Of a stretch of 64,000 nucleotides of DNA, positions 1 through 11,832 are shown piece by piece (positions within the stretch are counted from its first letter, which is position 1; each line of letters opens with the position of its first letter). Both the position numbers and the translations under genes were made by a program. The notes below the pieces were generated by a model. That model did not search any database. It saw nothing but the letters and a program-made list of their open reading frames with translations, and had not been told where the DNA came from. Where the stretch lies: assembly GCA_032207245.1 (NCBI GenBank), contig CM063506.1, forward strand, positions 15,804,003-15,868,002. The letters are read 5' to 3'. Source of the DNA: Pardosa pseudoannulata. Lineage: Eukaryota; Arthropoda; Arachnida; Araneae; Lycosidae.

Positions 1-2
1 GC

Positions 3-194
3 CCTCTGCTCATGAGCTCCTACTTCATATGCTTCTTTTTCCCTCTCTTTTTTCTGTATCTCTTCTATAAGTTTTACAAGGCTTCTTTCCATGAGAAAAA
101 AACTGTGGTAAATGGAACAGCGAAGACGGAAGGATCAACGAATGGACATGTTTCAAATGGGACGACTCACAAAGCATCTGAAAAAGATGAATAG
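3..194 (+). CDS. Elongation of very long chain fatty acids protein, C-terminal exon (partial)
   Basis: This is the 3' end of a gene that begins left of the window; the frame is open from base 3 to a TAG at 192-194. The roughly 63 visible residues form one strongly hydrophobic aromatic segment (about 20 residues rich in F, Y and L), then a KFYKASFHEKK-type basic stretch, then a polar tail with repeated NG pairs (VVNGT, TNGHVSNGT). ELOVL enzymes end this way: a last membrane helix finishing in an FY..(A/T)Y-like motif, then a basic cytosolic tail that often carries NG and K-rich ER-retention signals. The family catalyses the condensing step of fatty acid elongation in the ER membrane. The catalytic HXXHH box and the upstream helices lie outside the window, so the assignment rests on the tail alone. 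It could be another multi-pass membrane protein. Confidence 0.55.
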   Translation, partial: PLLMSSYFICFFFPLFFLYLFYKFYKASFHEKKTVVNGTAKTEGSTNGHVSNGTTHKASEKDE

Positions 195-830
195 CTTGTT
201 ATATTTCCCAAAGATTTTATAAAGGAGAGTCGCATTTGAAATGTTAAATATTTTAAATAGTTTTTAATGTGTAAAATAGATATGTGCATATAATCAACGA
301 TAAAAGTTACGTGTAAGTTTTTAAAAAAAATTCTTAACTCCAGAGGATTGTCGATTGAAATTTTACTGCTCACTGACATGTTTTAAAAATTGTATAAAAT
401 CATACCTATTGTTAGAAATGTCTCAAATATGTTTTGTTTGCATAATATTATTGTAAACATATGAATGATTTGTACATTAAAGGTGTTTTTTAACAAATGA
501 AATCTTTTAATGGCTTCTCCTGGATGTTCATACTTTTCACTTTTATTGAATTCAAAATGCTAAAAAGCAAAATGGTTTACTGGAGCGATCCAACCGAAAA
601 AAAAATGCTAAGGCTTTTATTTTATTTAAAAATAGAAATGTTAAAAATTTTGAACAGGTTTTTTACAGAATATAAAATAAAACTGGACATGGATTCAGCA
701 ATAAATTGCTTATTTATTTCTTTTATATACAAATATATAGAAGAAATTGCACTGAACAGTATCGTTGTTTTTCATTGTATATTTTAGTAAAATACGTTTA
801 TAAAATAAAATTTTAAATTTATCTCAAAAT
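195..830 (+). other. Probable 3' UTR of the elongase-like gene
   Basis: AT-rich sequence follows the TAG stop with no further convincing coding frame. AATAAA at 804-809 is the first clear canonical poly(A) signal on this strand and would give a 3' UTR of about 0.6 kb. The frame at 497-787 is composed of low-complexity AT-rich codons and is not treated as a gene. Confidence 0.4.
804..809 (+). promoter_or_regulatory. Candidate poly(A) signal AATAAA
   Basis: A canonical hexamer about 610 bp after the elongase-like stop codon. Such hexamers are frequent in AT-rich DNA, so this is only a candidate. Confidence 0.35.
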
Positions 831-959
831 CCATGCACAGTCTTGTATAAAAGGCAGTTTTGTATAAAAGCTTAGTAAGTCTCAAAAAATACTTGTAGCA
901 AAAGTATTAATACTTGTAAAATTATAACAATTTTTAAAAACTTTTAATATCGTACTTTT

Positions 960-1930
960 TAGTCCCACTTGATGTACACTCACAGCTCAGAGCTAGCTTC
1001 CAAAAAGGAGTTCAGATCTCAGAAAAAAAGCAATCACTCCCAGCCACACACCGCGCGTCTCTACTTTTCACAGGATAACAGGATGTGGGTAGCACAGAAC
1101 TTCCTGGGTCAAGTGCTCTAGTTCTGCAATACATGGGATTTTGGCAAACAAACTAATGAACAGATTTGGCTCTGACATGGTAAATCTTTCCTTTTCCAAC
1201 CAAATTACCTTTTTGTTCTATGGATTTTTGCGCAGCCTGACGTTAGTCAGTCGCATCTCCCTGGTTGGTTAGTTCTGGTTGGAGTGGTCATGCCCTCACT
1301 AGGTTGAAAATTATTACTAGCCAGAGCTGTAAAGTCTGGCTCCACATCTGTGTACCCCCTTCAATCATTAAGGTAAAACCTATCAAGGTGAGACCGAAAC
1401 AAAATTCTTTTGTCTAGTAGTGTCATCTTTCCAGACAGGATGATGTATTTCTTGTACTACCATGTCAAGTGTCTATTGTGCGCTGAAAACTAATGGTCGA
1501 GACGTCACACTGTAGAGGTATAAAACACTTTTTGAAAGTATGACCCTGATGTGTGATGTTTATGTCATGCCAACTCATTAGTCTAATGCAAATACCATTA
1601 CCAGTAACATCAGAACTAGAGGGCTTGGCCCAGGAAGTTCCGTTATTAATGCTTCCTGTGGGATCCTGTGAGACCCTGATGTCGTGCGAAAACTCCCATC
1701 TTACTTGTACGTTGTTCTGGTTTAGACGCAACTTCGAGTGCTTAACCCTCTAAGCGGTTTGCACGTACAATTCCGCCAAACCAATGATTTCAAAACGTAC
1801 AATTTTCGACCTCCAAAAACGTTCTGAAAATGGATGTACATTTTTGCCAGTGCTTTCCCCCATGGAGTTTTCAGGTAGGAGGGTCAGGTCGATTGTTTAG
1901 GAACTGCACTCCTCTCATGACTTTATTGAG
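960..1930. other. Unclassified stretch of more balanced base composition
   Basis: This stretch is clearly less AT-rich than both flanks. It has no long reading frame (the longest are under 90 codons and lack recognisable motifs), no terminal inverted repeats that I can find, and no second copy in the window. It may be an old dispersed repeat or conserved non-coding sequence. Confidence 0.3.
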
Positions 1931-4219
1931 GGATGCCCCTACTCCTGAGGCACAAAGAACTAATAGCTTTTCATGCTTGTAATCTCTCTATTTCGTTTGC
2001 GGTAACAGATATCTCTAATTGCACCACTTAAATATCTTGGATGACTTTATAGTAAAAAAATATAAAAATTCTCAAAGAATATTTTATTTGTACTTTTAGA
2101 ATCCATTATTTCTTATGGATAATATTCCAGACTTGACGAGCTTTATGTATTAAAAATTAAGTCTATAATATCTATTTATATATATGTATATAACCGGAAG
2201 TAAAGACAATAACGAGGGTGGGTTTGTATTCCATCTAGTCGATAAATGAAGGAAAATCAAAACGCATGGCCACTGACACATATTTTTCATATTTTTGTTT
2301 TTTCCTTGATGTGTTCCACTAGAGTTAAAGTAAAAATAGATAACATTTTTTTAAAATTAAATTTGTTTGACCAAAACTGTGCTTACTTTTTCTAGATAAC
2401 CGGATGATGGAAATCATTATAAAAAAAAAAAATTCTGAGATGGAAACGAATTTAAGAAATTGGGGCACAGAAATGTAATTTAGGCGTAACTTTGAGTCAT
2501 TCAGACAGACACAAGTAACAAGTAATGTAAAAAAATCTGGAGCCCCAAACTTTTTTTTATTGAAGACTTTGGTAAAATTTTTCAAGCATTTTCAAAAACA
2601 GACATAATTTTTTTTCTTTCTCTCTAAAACATAAGAAAGTTACAGTTTTAACATCAGTGACAGCTGTCAAAACAAAACAATGTGTCATATTCATTTAAAG
2701 TGAATTTGAATTAATTTAGAGCAGTTTTTGATAAAACTAGCATTTTCATGAAGGTTATTAATTTTCAAAATGCGATTAATTTACCTTCTCTAATTGGAAA
2801 GTTTTAAAGCAAGAAAGTGCGGGTGAAAAAAAAAAGTTAAAGAAAAGCTAAATGCGCTCTCAGAACGGTATTTTTAAATAAACTTGAATGTACAGCATAA
2901 ACTCTTAAAATATTTTGTAGAAAATTATAATGCGAGGTAGATTATCGAATGCCTCGATAATTAAATTTTTTATGATGCTATCACGTGATAGTTTTAGGTT
3001 ATAGTGTACACAAAAATGGTTAAAAATTCAATATTGTTGAAGGACCAAAATTTTTTTTCCAAATGTAAATTAAGCAAAGATTTTAGGTGATTCACTAGTC
3101 CAGTGTCTAAGAACTGTGTTGCATCAAAAAATATTGAAATAATTTAATTTATTAAAAAATTAGACCTTTTGAAAAAAACCCGATTTTTTTATAAAATTTT
3201 CTTAAATTTATTAGAAATTTTATAAAAATTTCTCCAGGAATAAATTTTTTAAGTGTAATTCTCTATGATAATATAAAAAATAAATCTAAACATGTAAAAA
3301 CATGGACAAGTTTCTACGTTTAAAGAAAAAAGCTCTCCGAACGTAGACGGATACCTTAAGGCTACAGTGGATGTTTATATGGGAAAATTTGATGAAAAAT
3401 TCGATACATCTATCATATGGAATCTGGAATATAACTAAACATAAGAATCAAAGAGGGTGTTTAGGTATCCATCACCTTATAACTAATATAGCCCCAACAG
3501 ACAACAATTATGACATTAATTATTAACAGAGTTTAAGTTTTAAACAATTTTTAAAACAAAAATTTTCGAATTTTAAAAGTATTTGAAACTCTCTAGGTTT
3601 AATTCTAACCGTAATGTACCTTCGAAATTTATAAATTTGCGCTGCATAATATGAAATAAAAGTTAGTTAAAATCAGTATCTTTCGAATATTAAAAATCTA
3701 TCTTTTCTAAAATTTGAAAAAATGTATATATTTTGTCAATAATAATTGTAATATATATTTTAAGTATCCTTTTTCTAACTGTATTTCCAGTTCAGTCTTA
3801 AGATAAGAATGAAATTTATAAGTCCTATAAGGTATCCTATAAGTAAAATTAACCCTATTATACACAATAGGGATGCACATAGAACATTTTTAGTAAGGCT
3901 CTTTTTGGAACAACAAATAATAAATAGCGTTTAGAATTATTAAATTATACACACTTTCTCATAAATATATTGAAACTTACATGTTATAATTTCAAGCACA
4001 TTAATGAAAAAGAAAATAAACTAATTTTGAAAGTCCACTTTCCTAATGGATTTTAATCAGTTCATGGATTATTAAATGAACTGAATTTCTTTTTAACCTT
4101 TGTATCTGAACTACTTTGATATGAAAATATTTACTGAAATGTTAGAATGCATCATTTCAGGAATGTAAAAAAAAGTTAAGATTATACCATAAAAAAATAA
4201 AAAGTGTTTATCAAAACAG
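1931..4219. other. AT-rich intergenic DNA, no gene seen
   Basis: Both strands are rich in stop codons and I recognise no protein or transposon ends. The only structure noted is a perfect hairpin at 2941-2961 (8-bp arms around ATGCC) and a short TA run near 2176-2192. Confidence 0.5.
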
Positions 4220-5288
4220 TGTACCTACTATAACGATCCGTTACATGACCCGAGCGAAAGAAGAATGTAAGATGACCTTTCGCAGCGGACCATTATGGTT
4301 GCGGTAAGTAGACACGCGTGGTCCGGACAAAGCCGTTTGTGTAGAAACGTCTCAGGCACAATAACGAGGCAGTCGCTTAGGCTGCGGTACATTAAGAACT
4401 ATCAGTAAGTTGGAGTCAGTGTGTCTGCGCCTTTATAATGTCTGCTGCCGTCAAAGGACTGGGGTAAAAATTATTAATCGAGCGACGCTGTAGTGCACAT
4501 ATGGGCCCAGTTACCGGTGCCGCAAATGAATTTAAGTTGGTTTGGTCGGTTGACTTAAAGACGACCTTTCGGCCACGTCTAGAAACGGATCAGCTGATCC
4601 AGGCGGGGAGTTGACCGCAAGATTGCGTCACCCTGGTTCTGGAAGGTTCCGGAAGAATCACGCTAGGGGAACCGGGACCCCTATAAAAGAAGATTGGCTG
4701 AGCCAAGAAAGGGGCTTTTTCTTGAGAGTTGCTTTGAACTTGTTTTGTGCAGCTCGAGAGGAGTCCTCTCGTCTCTCCGATTGCTGGAGCTTGCTTTGAT
4801 TTAGAGACCGCCAGCGTCTCTGCTTTTCTAAGAAGTCGACTTTTGACTTTGGGATCTCATTCCTGTTATCGTTAATAATTTTTCTACTTCGTGCTTAGAA
4901 ATAAGTAGCTGAGAGTGACCCTTACTCTCCTTTCGGATCGTTCTGCATCCTTAGTTTTCTTCAACGAACTCCAGCGTGATACGCACTCTGAGAGTTTGAG
5001 CCTCAGTGTGGAAGCCGACTGTACTGATCGTCAGTCAGGAGATTATAGTGCCAGTGTTTCGTACCGGCACTAAGTATTCGAGAAGGACTAGCTTCACTGA
5101 ACTCAAGCATTGAAATTGTGTTAACGTTATCTCAGCACGAGATCTCAGACGATTTAGAATCTACTGAAACCTGTACATAGCTGTACATAATTATTCACTC
5201 GAATAAAGTTTTTAATCCAGAGTAAACGGTTCTTCAGCCTGTATCATTGACTGCCTCGCCTACCCATACTTCAGGACGTCACACTACA
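4220..5288 (+). mobile_element. Solo LTR (probable Gypsy-type retrotransposon)
   Basis: A block of about 1.07 kb, much richer in G and C than its surroundings, begins TGTACC and ends near ACTACA. It contains TATAAAA at 4682-4688 and AATAAA at 5202-5207, in the order expected of U3-R-U5 on the plus strand. No primer binding site, gag or pol follows, so it reads as a solo LTR. The segment before the poly(A) signal, containing CATAGCTGTACATAA, resembles the matching part of the LTR at 12553-13553, so the two probably belong to related families. The target duplication is not exact (AACAG/AACAAG-like), so the ends are approximate. Confidence 0.55.
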
Positions 5289-5858
5289 TCAAACAAGAAG
5301 TTAAATATTTCTTAAAAATGTTAAATATTTTCTTCACAAAAATTGTCGTTACATAATGCATTTGAATCTATATTTGTAAAAATACCATTTCTACGCATGT
5401 AGTTCTGTTTGTACGAACACTTCCTACAATCTGTTCCATGAAAAGGTAGTAATGAGGAAAACACATTTATTTACAGAATAATGATATCCGTGAGTCGTAA
5501 ATTAAATCGTCTTTCAATTATATATGTCCTTGAATTTCAAGAATCATTTATTTTGTCTTTTCTAAGAACAATCTTTAATAGGAAAGCTATGGCTTTAAAA
5601 TGACTAGAAATATTATATTCTCATCAACGTCCCTAATTTCTGATTTTACTCTCATCAGCAACTGTTTTGTAAGGAAGTGTTTTAGTTCAGTAAAAAAAAA
5701 TTAAAAAATGGCATATTTTTTTGTTTTTGAAGTTCTGGAGTTGTGAAGCATTCTTTGCTTCATTTTATTTTCTATTACGGATATATGCAGTTTCACAGTG
5801 AGCTACTCAAAAAAGAACTTTTAATATTTTCCTATCTAGTAGTTTTATATTCAAATAA

Positions 5859-5936
5859 GCCAGTGGTTTTCAAACTTTATATTCCACGGAACCCGTTTCT
5901 TACGACATACATAGCGACGGAACCCTAGAATAAATA
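5859..5936. mobile_element. hAT-like 5' end fragment
   Basis: CAGTGGTTTTCAAAC at about 5861 followed by an ACGGAACCC motif resembles hAT (Charlie-like) terminal repeats, which typically begin CAGTGGTTCTCAA. A second such end occurs at 24149. I find no matching opposite end downstream. The element at 5937-6620 starts at the end of this fragment and may have inserted into it. Confidence 0.35.
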
Positions 5937-6620
5937 CAGGTTGTTTCAAAAATGAACGGTATATTTAAAAAATCAATAAAAACTAAACGGGCAGTGAAAA
6001 AATTACACTGTTTGTTGCAATATGCTCGGGACAACAGTAAATTTTCAGGCAGACAAACTTTCAAAATTAGTTACAATATTTCACAACAGATGGCGCTGCA
6101 AACTGAAAATATCTACTATATTTTCCACATATCCACCATGCGCAGCAATAATATGGCGTAGTCTCAGAACGAAATTATCAGAAACCCGTGTAAACGTCTC
6201 AGGCCAGGCAATCTTCTGTTCTAAGGAATAAACCATTTTTTCAAAGCAAACTTGCAATCTGTGAACAGCATACGCTTACAGCAGAAAGACGACTTACAGA
6301 TTCGCGAACTCACAGACTGCGTTTTCTTCTATATCTTTCAAATCGCTTGAAAATTGTAATTATTTTGGAAAGTTTGCCAAATTTTCTGTTGTCCCAAGCA
6401 TATTGCAATAAACAGTGTATTTCTTTCGGAAGTGATGCGATAGCCACACCGCTTCCGGTCGCCATGTTTTTTTTCTTGGCGATCTTAGCAAAAACCCCAA
6501 TTTCGGAAAGTCGCCAAATAAAATGGCGGCCGAAAATGGGGTTTCTGAAAATCACCATTTCTGTGTCCGTTTAGTTTTTATTGATTTTTCAAATATACCG
6601 GTCATTTTTTAAACACTCTC
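5937..6620. mobile_element. TA-flanked element with long terminal inverted repeats (MITE-like)
   Basis: The left end CAGGTTGTTTCAAAAATGAA and the reverse complement of the right end GAGAGTGTTTAAAAAATGAC match, and both continue into GGTATATTT.AAAAATC and AAAACTAAACGG. A second inverted block (ACACTGTTT.TTGCAATATG onward) lies at about 6006 on the left and about 6420 on the right. The right arm therefore carries an extra 130 bp or so that the left arm has lost. TA dinucleotides flank both ends. No transposase is evident, so it is probably a non-autonomous Tc1/mariner-superfamily derivative. Confidence 0.6.
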
Positions 6621-6978
6621 TATTAATTAATGAGAAACTATGGGTGTATTATTTATCGCTGATTAAATACAACCTTTTGTTAAACTTTAAAAGAGCTTTT
6701 TTCTTTTTCTCTCTAAAACACATTGAAACCCACTTACTGTCGTGCTTTTAAATTATGATCTTTTATCAGTAGTTTTCATTAAATTCCACATTGAATATTT
6801 ACCATTTTTTGTATATTACTTGTTTTTAATTGCCTAGAACACCCTACGTTGTATCTATTGAAATACGTAACATGCTCTTTATGTTTTAGCTTCCATTTCT
6901 TTTCCGTGTGACCAGTTTGTTAAAATTATGCATAAAAGGAATATACGAAGAAATTCACCAAAAATCTAAGTGTTGTAA

Positions 6979-7809
6979 TGTACTTACAACCCAAACACTA
7001 GTGATCGTTCTCAAAGGGGAAACACAGTAAAATATACGCTATGGAATTAAAGGAAAATACCCAATATTTAAACTCAAACATTTATTATGTACAATGTTTA
7101 CAAATTAATACATCACTTTCTTAGTTTTTAACATATTTGGTTTTCTTATTCATCAATAGTCTTGAAATAGTATTCCTTATCCAAAGATTATGAGACCAGG
7201 TAATGATTATGGATATCATTAAGTTTACCTCCAGTAATTACAGGGGAGTAGGCTGGGGCTGTCAACAGGCTGGACATCGGTGCGGGCGTGCGGGTACACA
7301 GGACGTCGGTACTGACGTAGCGGTCGTTATTTTGCTAGACATCTATGCTAGCGTCGGTCTTACGCATGCGGGTTTAGGAATAGATTGTTGGCCCGGACTT
7401 GCTCAAGGGATCTGGATGCCCAGCAACACTTGAATTCCGACATCGACTCCCTTTTCCACCTTTCTTTCACACCTTTACACCTCGGTGTAACGCCTCTTTT
7501 TCTCTGCCCCAATCACTTGTTTTTGAAATTTTCCCACATCTGCTCCCCCTTCGGTTGTGCAGGTGGGCTCATTAAAATGGCCCCTTTGGTGAAAGTTGAC
7601 ATTATTGCTTAGCCCCTGCCCCCATATCTCATGGCTACATCCCTGTCTAGGCTTGATCGTTATACTTGTGCCACTCCGTGATCTATAACTTCTCCGCATG
7701 GGTCCTCACTAAAACTCGAAGTCAACAGCTGCACCTAAATTATTCTTGGAAATTTATTCCACAGATGTGTTTGCACGTGCTGACCATCGTGGGAAAGTAC
7801 ATCGGTACA
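6979..7809. repeat. Dispersed repeat R1, copy A (LTR-like)
   Basis: This 0.83-kb block is homologous in direct orientation to 29298-30118. Shared blocks include GGGGAAACACAGTAAAATAT near the left end, TTTACCTCCAG in the middle, GGTGGGCTCATTAAAATG, and GTACATC.GTACA at the right end. The ends read TGTACTTAC...GTACA, LTR-like, and reversed AATAAA hexamers suggest a minus-strand LTR. The copies share no target duplication, so the class is uncertain. Confidence 0.5.
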
Positions 7810-9285
7810 CTAAAGTTTCTATAAATCTAAAAATTGGATTAAATTTTTCCAATCAATAAAATGCTAATGTTATTTATAGAGATTATATTTTTAGGATCGA
7901 AATATTTTATCATCACAAATACCCATCTAGGTTTTCGAATATTCAGAATTCAATGCCGTATATAATTATTTTCGAATTATACAATATATAGAACTGAGAA
8001 GAGCCGATAAGAGACGAACACTAAGGTCGCCATCTTTAGGGAAGAGATACAAGTATCATAGTGCTATGAGTAAGAATTTAGGGTGCCGTGATGCTGTTTA
8101 TCTACTCCACGAAAACTTGTCTTTCGTCAAAAAATTTCTTGAAATTAAATTTTATTCTTTACATCATATCCTCAATTCCGTCATGAAAGGAATGCATCTA
8201 CCATCTTCCACCCCAATATTCCTCAACTTTTGACAATTTTCTGTCGTTATCGGGCTGAATATTGACATTGATTTTCCTTGAAAAAATAAAAAGGCAGAAC
8301 AGTGTTATTGTTCTGGAATGTAAATTACTACCAGACGAGATTAATTACCCAGTTCCTACTGTATAAAGACAATTACCACACTTTTTTAATTTTTATACAA
8401 ATTTGAAATTACTAAATAAGCTTTCTTTCAGATTTAAAAATTCAACTGTTAAGTAATCTATATCTATAACATCCCTGCATATATGCAATTTGAAAAATTA
8501 ATTATAGGGTGTGGGGATATGGTGGAAAGCAAGGGCAGAGGCATGCATATTCATACTCGGCCCCTTTCTCTATCGGTGACCCTGACATATATAATCTACC
8601 AAAATCTTACCGAACATAGTGAACCACTTCACTCTTTGACAAAAATGTTTCTAGAAAAGTTACAGCTGTTAAAAAGAAAAAAGTCAAAATATATAAGAAA
8701 ATAAAATTCAGATTATGAACTAAACTACGAAGTTGAAAGATGTAATTTCATACCGTAGTTCTGATTTTTAAAATTAATTTTTTAGTTTTTGACTTTCATT
8801 CATGGTTTTTAATCATACTTTAAAAATGTATTTTGTAAATATTTTACAATTTTTGCAATAATATATTTTATTTATCTTAATCTTTTACTTATACATTAAT
8901 ATGCATTTTTATCGCCTGCAATTTATGACCTTCCTTATCCTCAAAATTATCTTTTGCTCGTTTTTTAGTTTGTTTAATATATACTTGAATGTGTGATATG
9001 AATATGATACATCCAAGTGTGAACCTAAATAAATATATAGGTTTATGATATATTGATCGTGGATAGCGCTTTGGGTAATTTCCGATAAATTGAGCTGGGT
9101 CTGGATGATGATTTCGGAGGTTGCAGACAGAGTGAAACTGAAATGGAATCGAAACACGATTCCGACAGTTATATATGCACTGCGAAAACTTCTTAATCAG
9201 GTTACTGCATTGTAACCTTGAGGAAGAAAAATTTAAATTTGAAATTACCTCTAAAATTTCAGGTTTTTAGAATTAAAAAGATATA
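7810..9285. other. AT-rich DNA, no gene recognised
   Basis: No recognisable protein, terminal repeats or RNA gene. Short open frames near 8483-8704 and 8909-9157 have AT-driven composition and no motif. Confidence 0.5.
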
Positions 9286-10449
9286 CACTCAAGAGCCAAA
9301 ACATTATGACCACCTGTCAGTAACGAGTTGGCCCACCTTTGGAGCGCAACATAGTTTGGCATGGATGCCACAAGTCCATGGTAGATGGCCGGAGACAGAT
9401 TGTACCAGATGTTTAAGCAACGGTTACGCAAATCCGAGATATTGCGAACTGGTGGTCTTTGAACTCTGAGCTGCCGTCCCATGACATCCCAAATGTGTTC
9501 TATCGGATTGAGATTCGGTGAGTTAGGTGGTCAGTACATTAACTGGAATTCAGCATCATGTACCTGGAACCACTAAACACAATTTTAGCCTTGTGACACG
9601 GGGCGTTGTCCTGTTGGAACATTCCATTTCCAGCTGGAAAAACAGAGGTTATGTAAGGGTGCAACTGGTCCACAACGATGTTCAGACACCCTGTAGCATT
9701 CATGGTCTGCTCTACCACAACCACGGATCCCAGAGACGCCCAAGAAAACGTCAACCAAAGCATAATACCACCACCGGCCTGTTTGTGACCTATTTTACAT
9801 TGAGGGAGTAATTGTTTGCCTGGAAAAAGGCGTATCCTGACATGGCCAACGGCATGGTGAATGACAAACCGTGATTCATCTGACCAGACAACTCTCTCCC
9901 ACTGATCCATAGACCAGTCGTGATGTTTCCGGGCCCAGCGTAGGCGCAGTTGGCGATGACGCTTGGTCAGCAAAGGCACACGAGTAGGACATCTGCTGCG
10001 TAGCTCAATATCCAACAGTGTCCGCTGAACAGTGTGCTCCGATACTATTCTACTTGACCCTGCATTGTATTGGGTTGTCAGCTGAGCCACTGTCTGGCTC
10101 CGGTTTTGCTTCACCATGCGAGACAGTCTCCGAAGACCTTTTTCTTTGATAGCGTGTGGACGTCCAACACCATGTCGTCTACTGCTGGTTTCACCGTCAT
10201 TCATCCACTTTGCATAAGTACTAACAACTGTAGATCGCGAACAAACCACGAGTCGTGCAGTTTCCGAAATACTTGTTCCGAGCCTTCGAGCCATTACAAT
10301 CTACCCTCTATCAAAATCGCTTAGATCCGCAACCTTTCCCATCACACAGAGAGGTAATACCACTTCCACCTGATCACGTGCCTTCCACGTCATCCAGGCG
10401 AGTTCATTGCAAAATGTAGGGGTGGTCATAATGTTTTGGATCTTGAGTG
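9286..10449 (-). mobile_element. Tc1-like DNA transposon, nearly full length
   Basis: The termini are clean inverted repeats beginning CACTCAAGA.CCAAAACATT and continuing ATGACCACC, with TA on both sides (9284-9285 and 10450-10451). The length is 1,164 bp. The transposase lies on the minus strand and fills most of the element; see the pseudogene entry. Only one frameshift and one in-frame stop are evident in the C-terminal part, so this is one of the younger elements in the window. Confidence 0.9.
9310..10294 (-). pseudogene. Tc1-like transposase (frameshifted)
   Basis: Tc1 transposases cut and paste DNA at TA sites using a DDE triad. The first 251 residues read without interruption: an N-terminal helix-turn-helix (ETARLVVCSRSTVVSTYAKW), a GRP linker motif, then WSDESRF with the first catalytic Asp, a GGGIMLW block and QQDNAPCH with the second Asp. 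The frame is then lost. The third catalytic residue is found about 50 codons on in another frame, in NSPNLNPIE.IWD, with an apparent Trp-to-stop change (TGA near 9530) just before it. The C-terminal part ends near the left inverted repeat. The protein as it stands would lack its catalytic Glu. The start at 10294 is the first Met and lies inside the expected N-terminus, so a few residues may be missing. Confidence 0.85.
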
Positions 10450-10499
10450 TATTTCTTCAATTTAACATAAAAGTTTGGTTTATAATTTACACATTTCAA

Positions 10500-11040
10500 A
10501 TATTATTTTGAGGATGAGTTTCGTTCTTTTTATTTGGTGCATACTTCTAAGTTGTTGTTTTTTTTAATACAACACTTATAATGATAAACTAAATAAACTT
10601 CTCAAAGTTAGAGAGTTATTAAAAATTTAGTATAAAAATTCATTCTAAACTAAGTAGATTTAAACTAGTTTTTTTTTATTTCTTTTTGAATTTTATTTTT
10701 TAATGAATTGAAAACTTTTTATAAGAGATATTTTAAGAACATATAAAAAACTTTTAAAGGAACTATCTGGTGAAAGATATTGGTTTCAGTAGATAAAAAA
10801 CATTAGTAAAACCAAATACCTTTAAAATTTATTTTGCTGATGTAATTAAAATGATTTATTTGTGTTAATATTTTAGCAGTAAGTTTTTAAAAATTAAACA
10901 TTAAGCATCTAAGAGATAGCTGTTTGTATCAACAAATTATAAGTGTATTGAATCATTTTTTATTGTTAGATCATTATTAAAAAACCAACCAATTGACACA
11001 TTTTTATTTCAATGAGTTAAAATGAAATCACCAGTAAGTA
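10500..11040. repeat. Dispersed repeat R2, copy A
   Basis: Weakly conserved but collinear with 19455-20180. Shared blocks are AAACTTCT.AAAGTTAGAG near the left side and TTTATTT.TGTTAATATTTTA with AAACATTAAG.ATCTAA near the right. The segment between these blocks carries about one degenerate equivalent of the 84-bp unit that is repeated four times in the other copy. Confidence 0.5.
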
Positions 11041-11043
11041 ATA

Positions 11044-11832
11044 CAGTAGAACCTCTTTTTAACGACCCCGCGATACAACGACCCCTTCGTTAAAATGACC
11101 ATCTTAAAAAGTCCCAATTATTTTAACATAGGAATAATGTTAATTTTCAATCATTACAACGACCCCAAGCGTAAATGTTTTCGTTAGAACGACCGCCAAT
11201 TTTAGTCCGCAGAACTCATGAGCAAGTGGTCTATTTCAAAATTATTATACTGCGGTACAACTTCAAGAAACCTGTACTTCTCTGTTTGTGTTTGCTTAAA
11301 GGAGGGGAGGGGGCGTGACGAAAAGGAGAGAACTAAATCTTCAATTATCTTTTAATGAGTTTATTGCGGTAGACGAAACTTTACAGTGCTGCGGAGAAAA
11401 TTTGAATGAGGACGATTTTATTGCCCTTATTACCGGAAATGAAGAAATCTGCGATTCCGACGACGGAGAAGAAATCGTCCAAACTATTGAAAAAGTGAAT
11501 GAAAAAAAAGCCTTCAATGCAATCAATGCCTTGCGTCAATATTTTGAAGGACAATTTAATTCTGAAGATTTTCTTCAAAATCTAACGGATATGGAATCAG
11601 TGATAATGAAAAATTCCCAAATGAACTTGAAACAGTCGTCAATCAAAGACTTTTTTTCAAAAATTCAGTAATGAAAGTGCAAATGAATAGAAGTGTTCTC
11701 TAGGTATATACTGTTGCATAATTTCTCTGCTGAATTTTTTGTATTATTTTTTCAATTCGTTACAACGACCTTTCATTACAAGGACCATATGGTGTTGGTC
11801 CCACAGGCGATCGTTATGCCGAGGTTCTACTA
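11044..11832 (+). mobile_element. Tigger/pogo-type non-autonomous element, family 1
   Basis: The left end CAGTAGAACCTC and the right end GAGGTTCTACTA form inverted repeats (terminal G changed to A on the right), flanked by TA at 11042-11043 and 11833-11834. The inner flanks share an AACGA.C repeat motif. The 789-bp element keeps only a C-terminal transposase fragment, so most of the coding region has been deleted. Confidence 0.75.
11315..11671 (+). pseudogene. Tigger-type transposase C-terminal fragment
   Basis: 118 residues are open and acidic (EEICDSDDGEEIV), followed by an ALRQYFEG helix and ending KQSSIKDFF. An acidic linker, a helical segment and a terminal K.(S/T)(S/T)I.DFF motif characterise the C-terminus of pogo/Tigger transposases. 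The DNA-binding CENP-B domain and the DDE catalytic core are absent. It is an internal-deletion remnant inside the element at 11044-11832, not a host gene, although the frame is undamaged. Confidence 0.65.

Noticed and set aside
497..787. A 96-codon plus-strand frame after the elongase-like gene
   Set aside because: AT-driven composition, no motif, and position within the probable 3' UTR.
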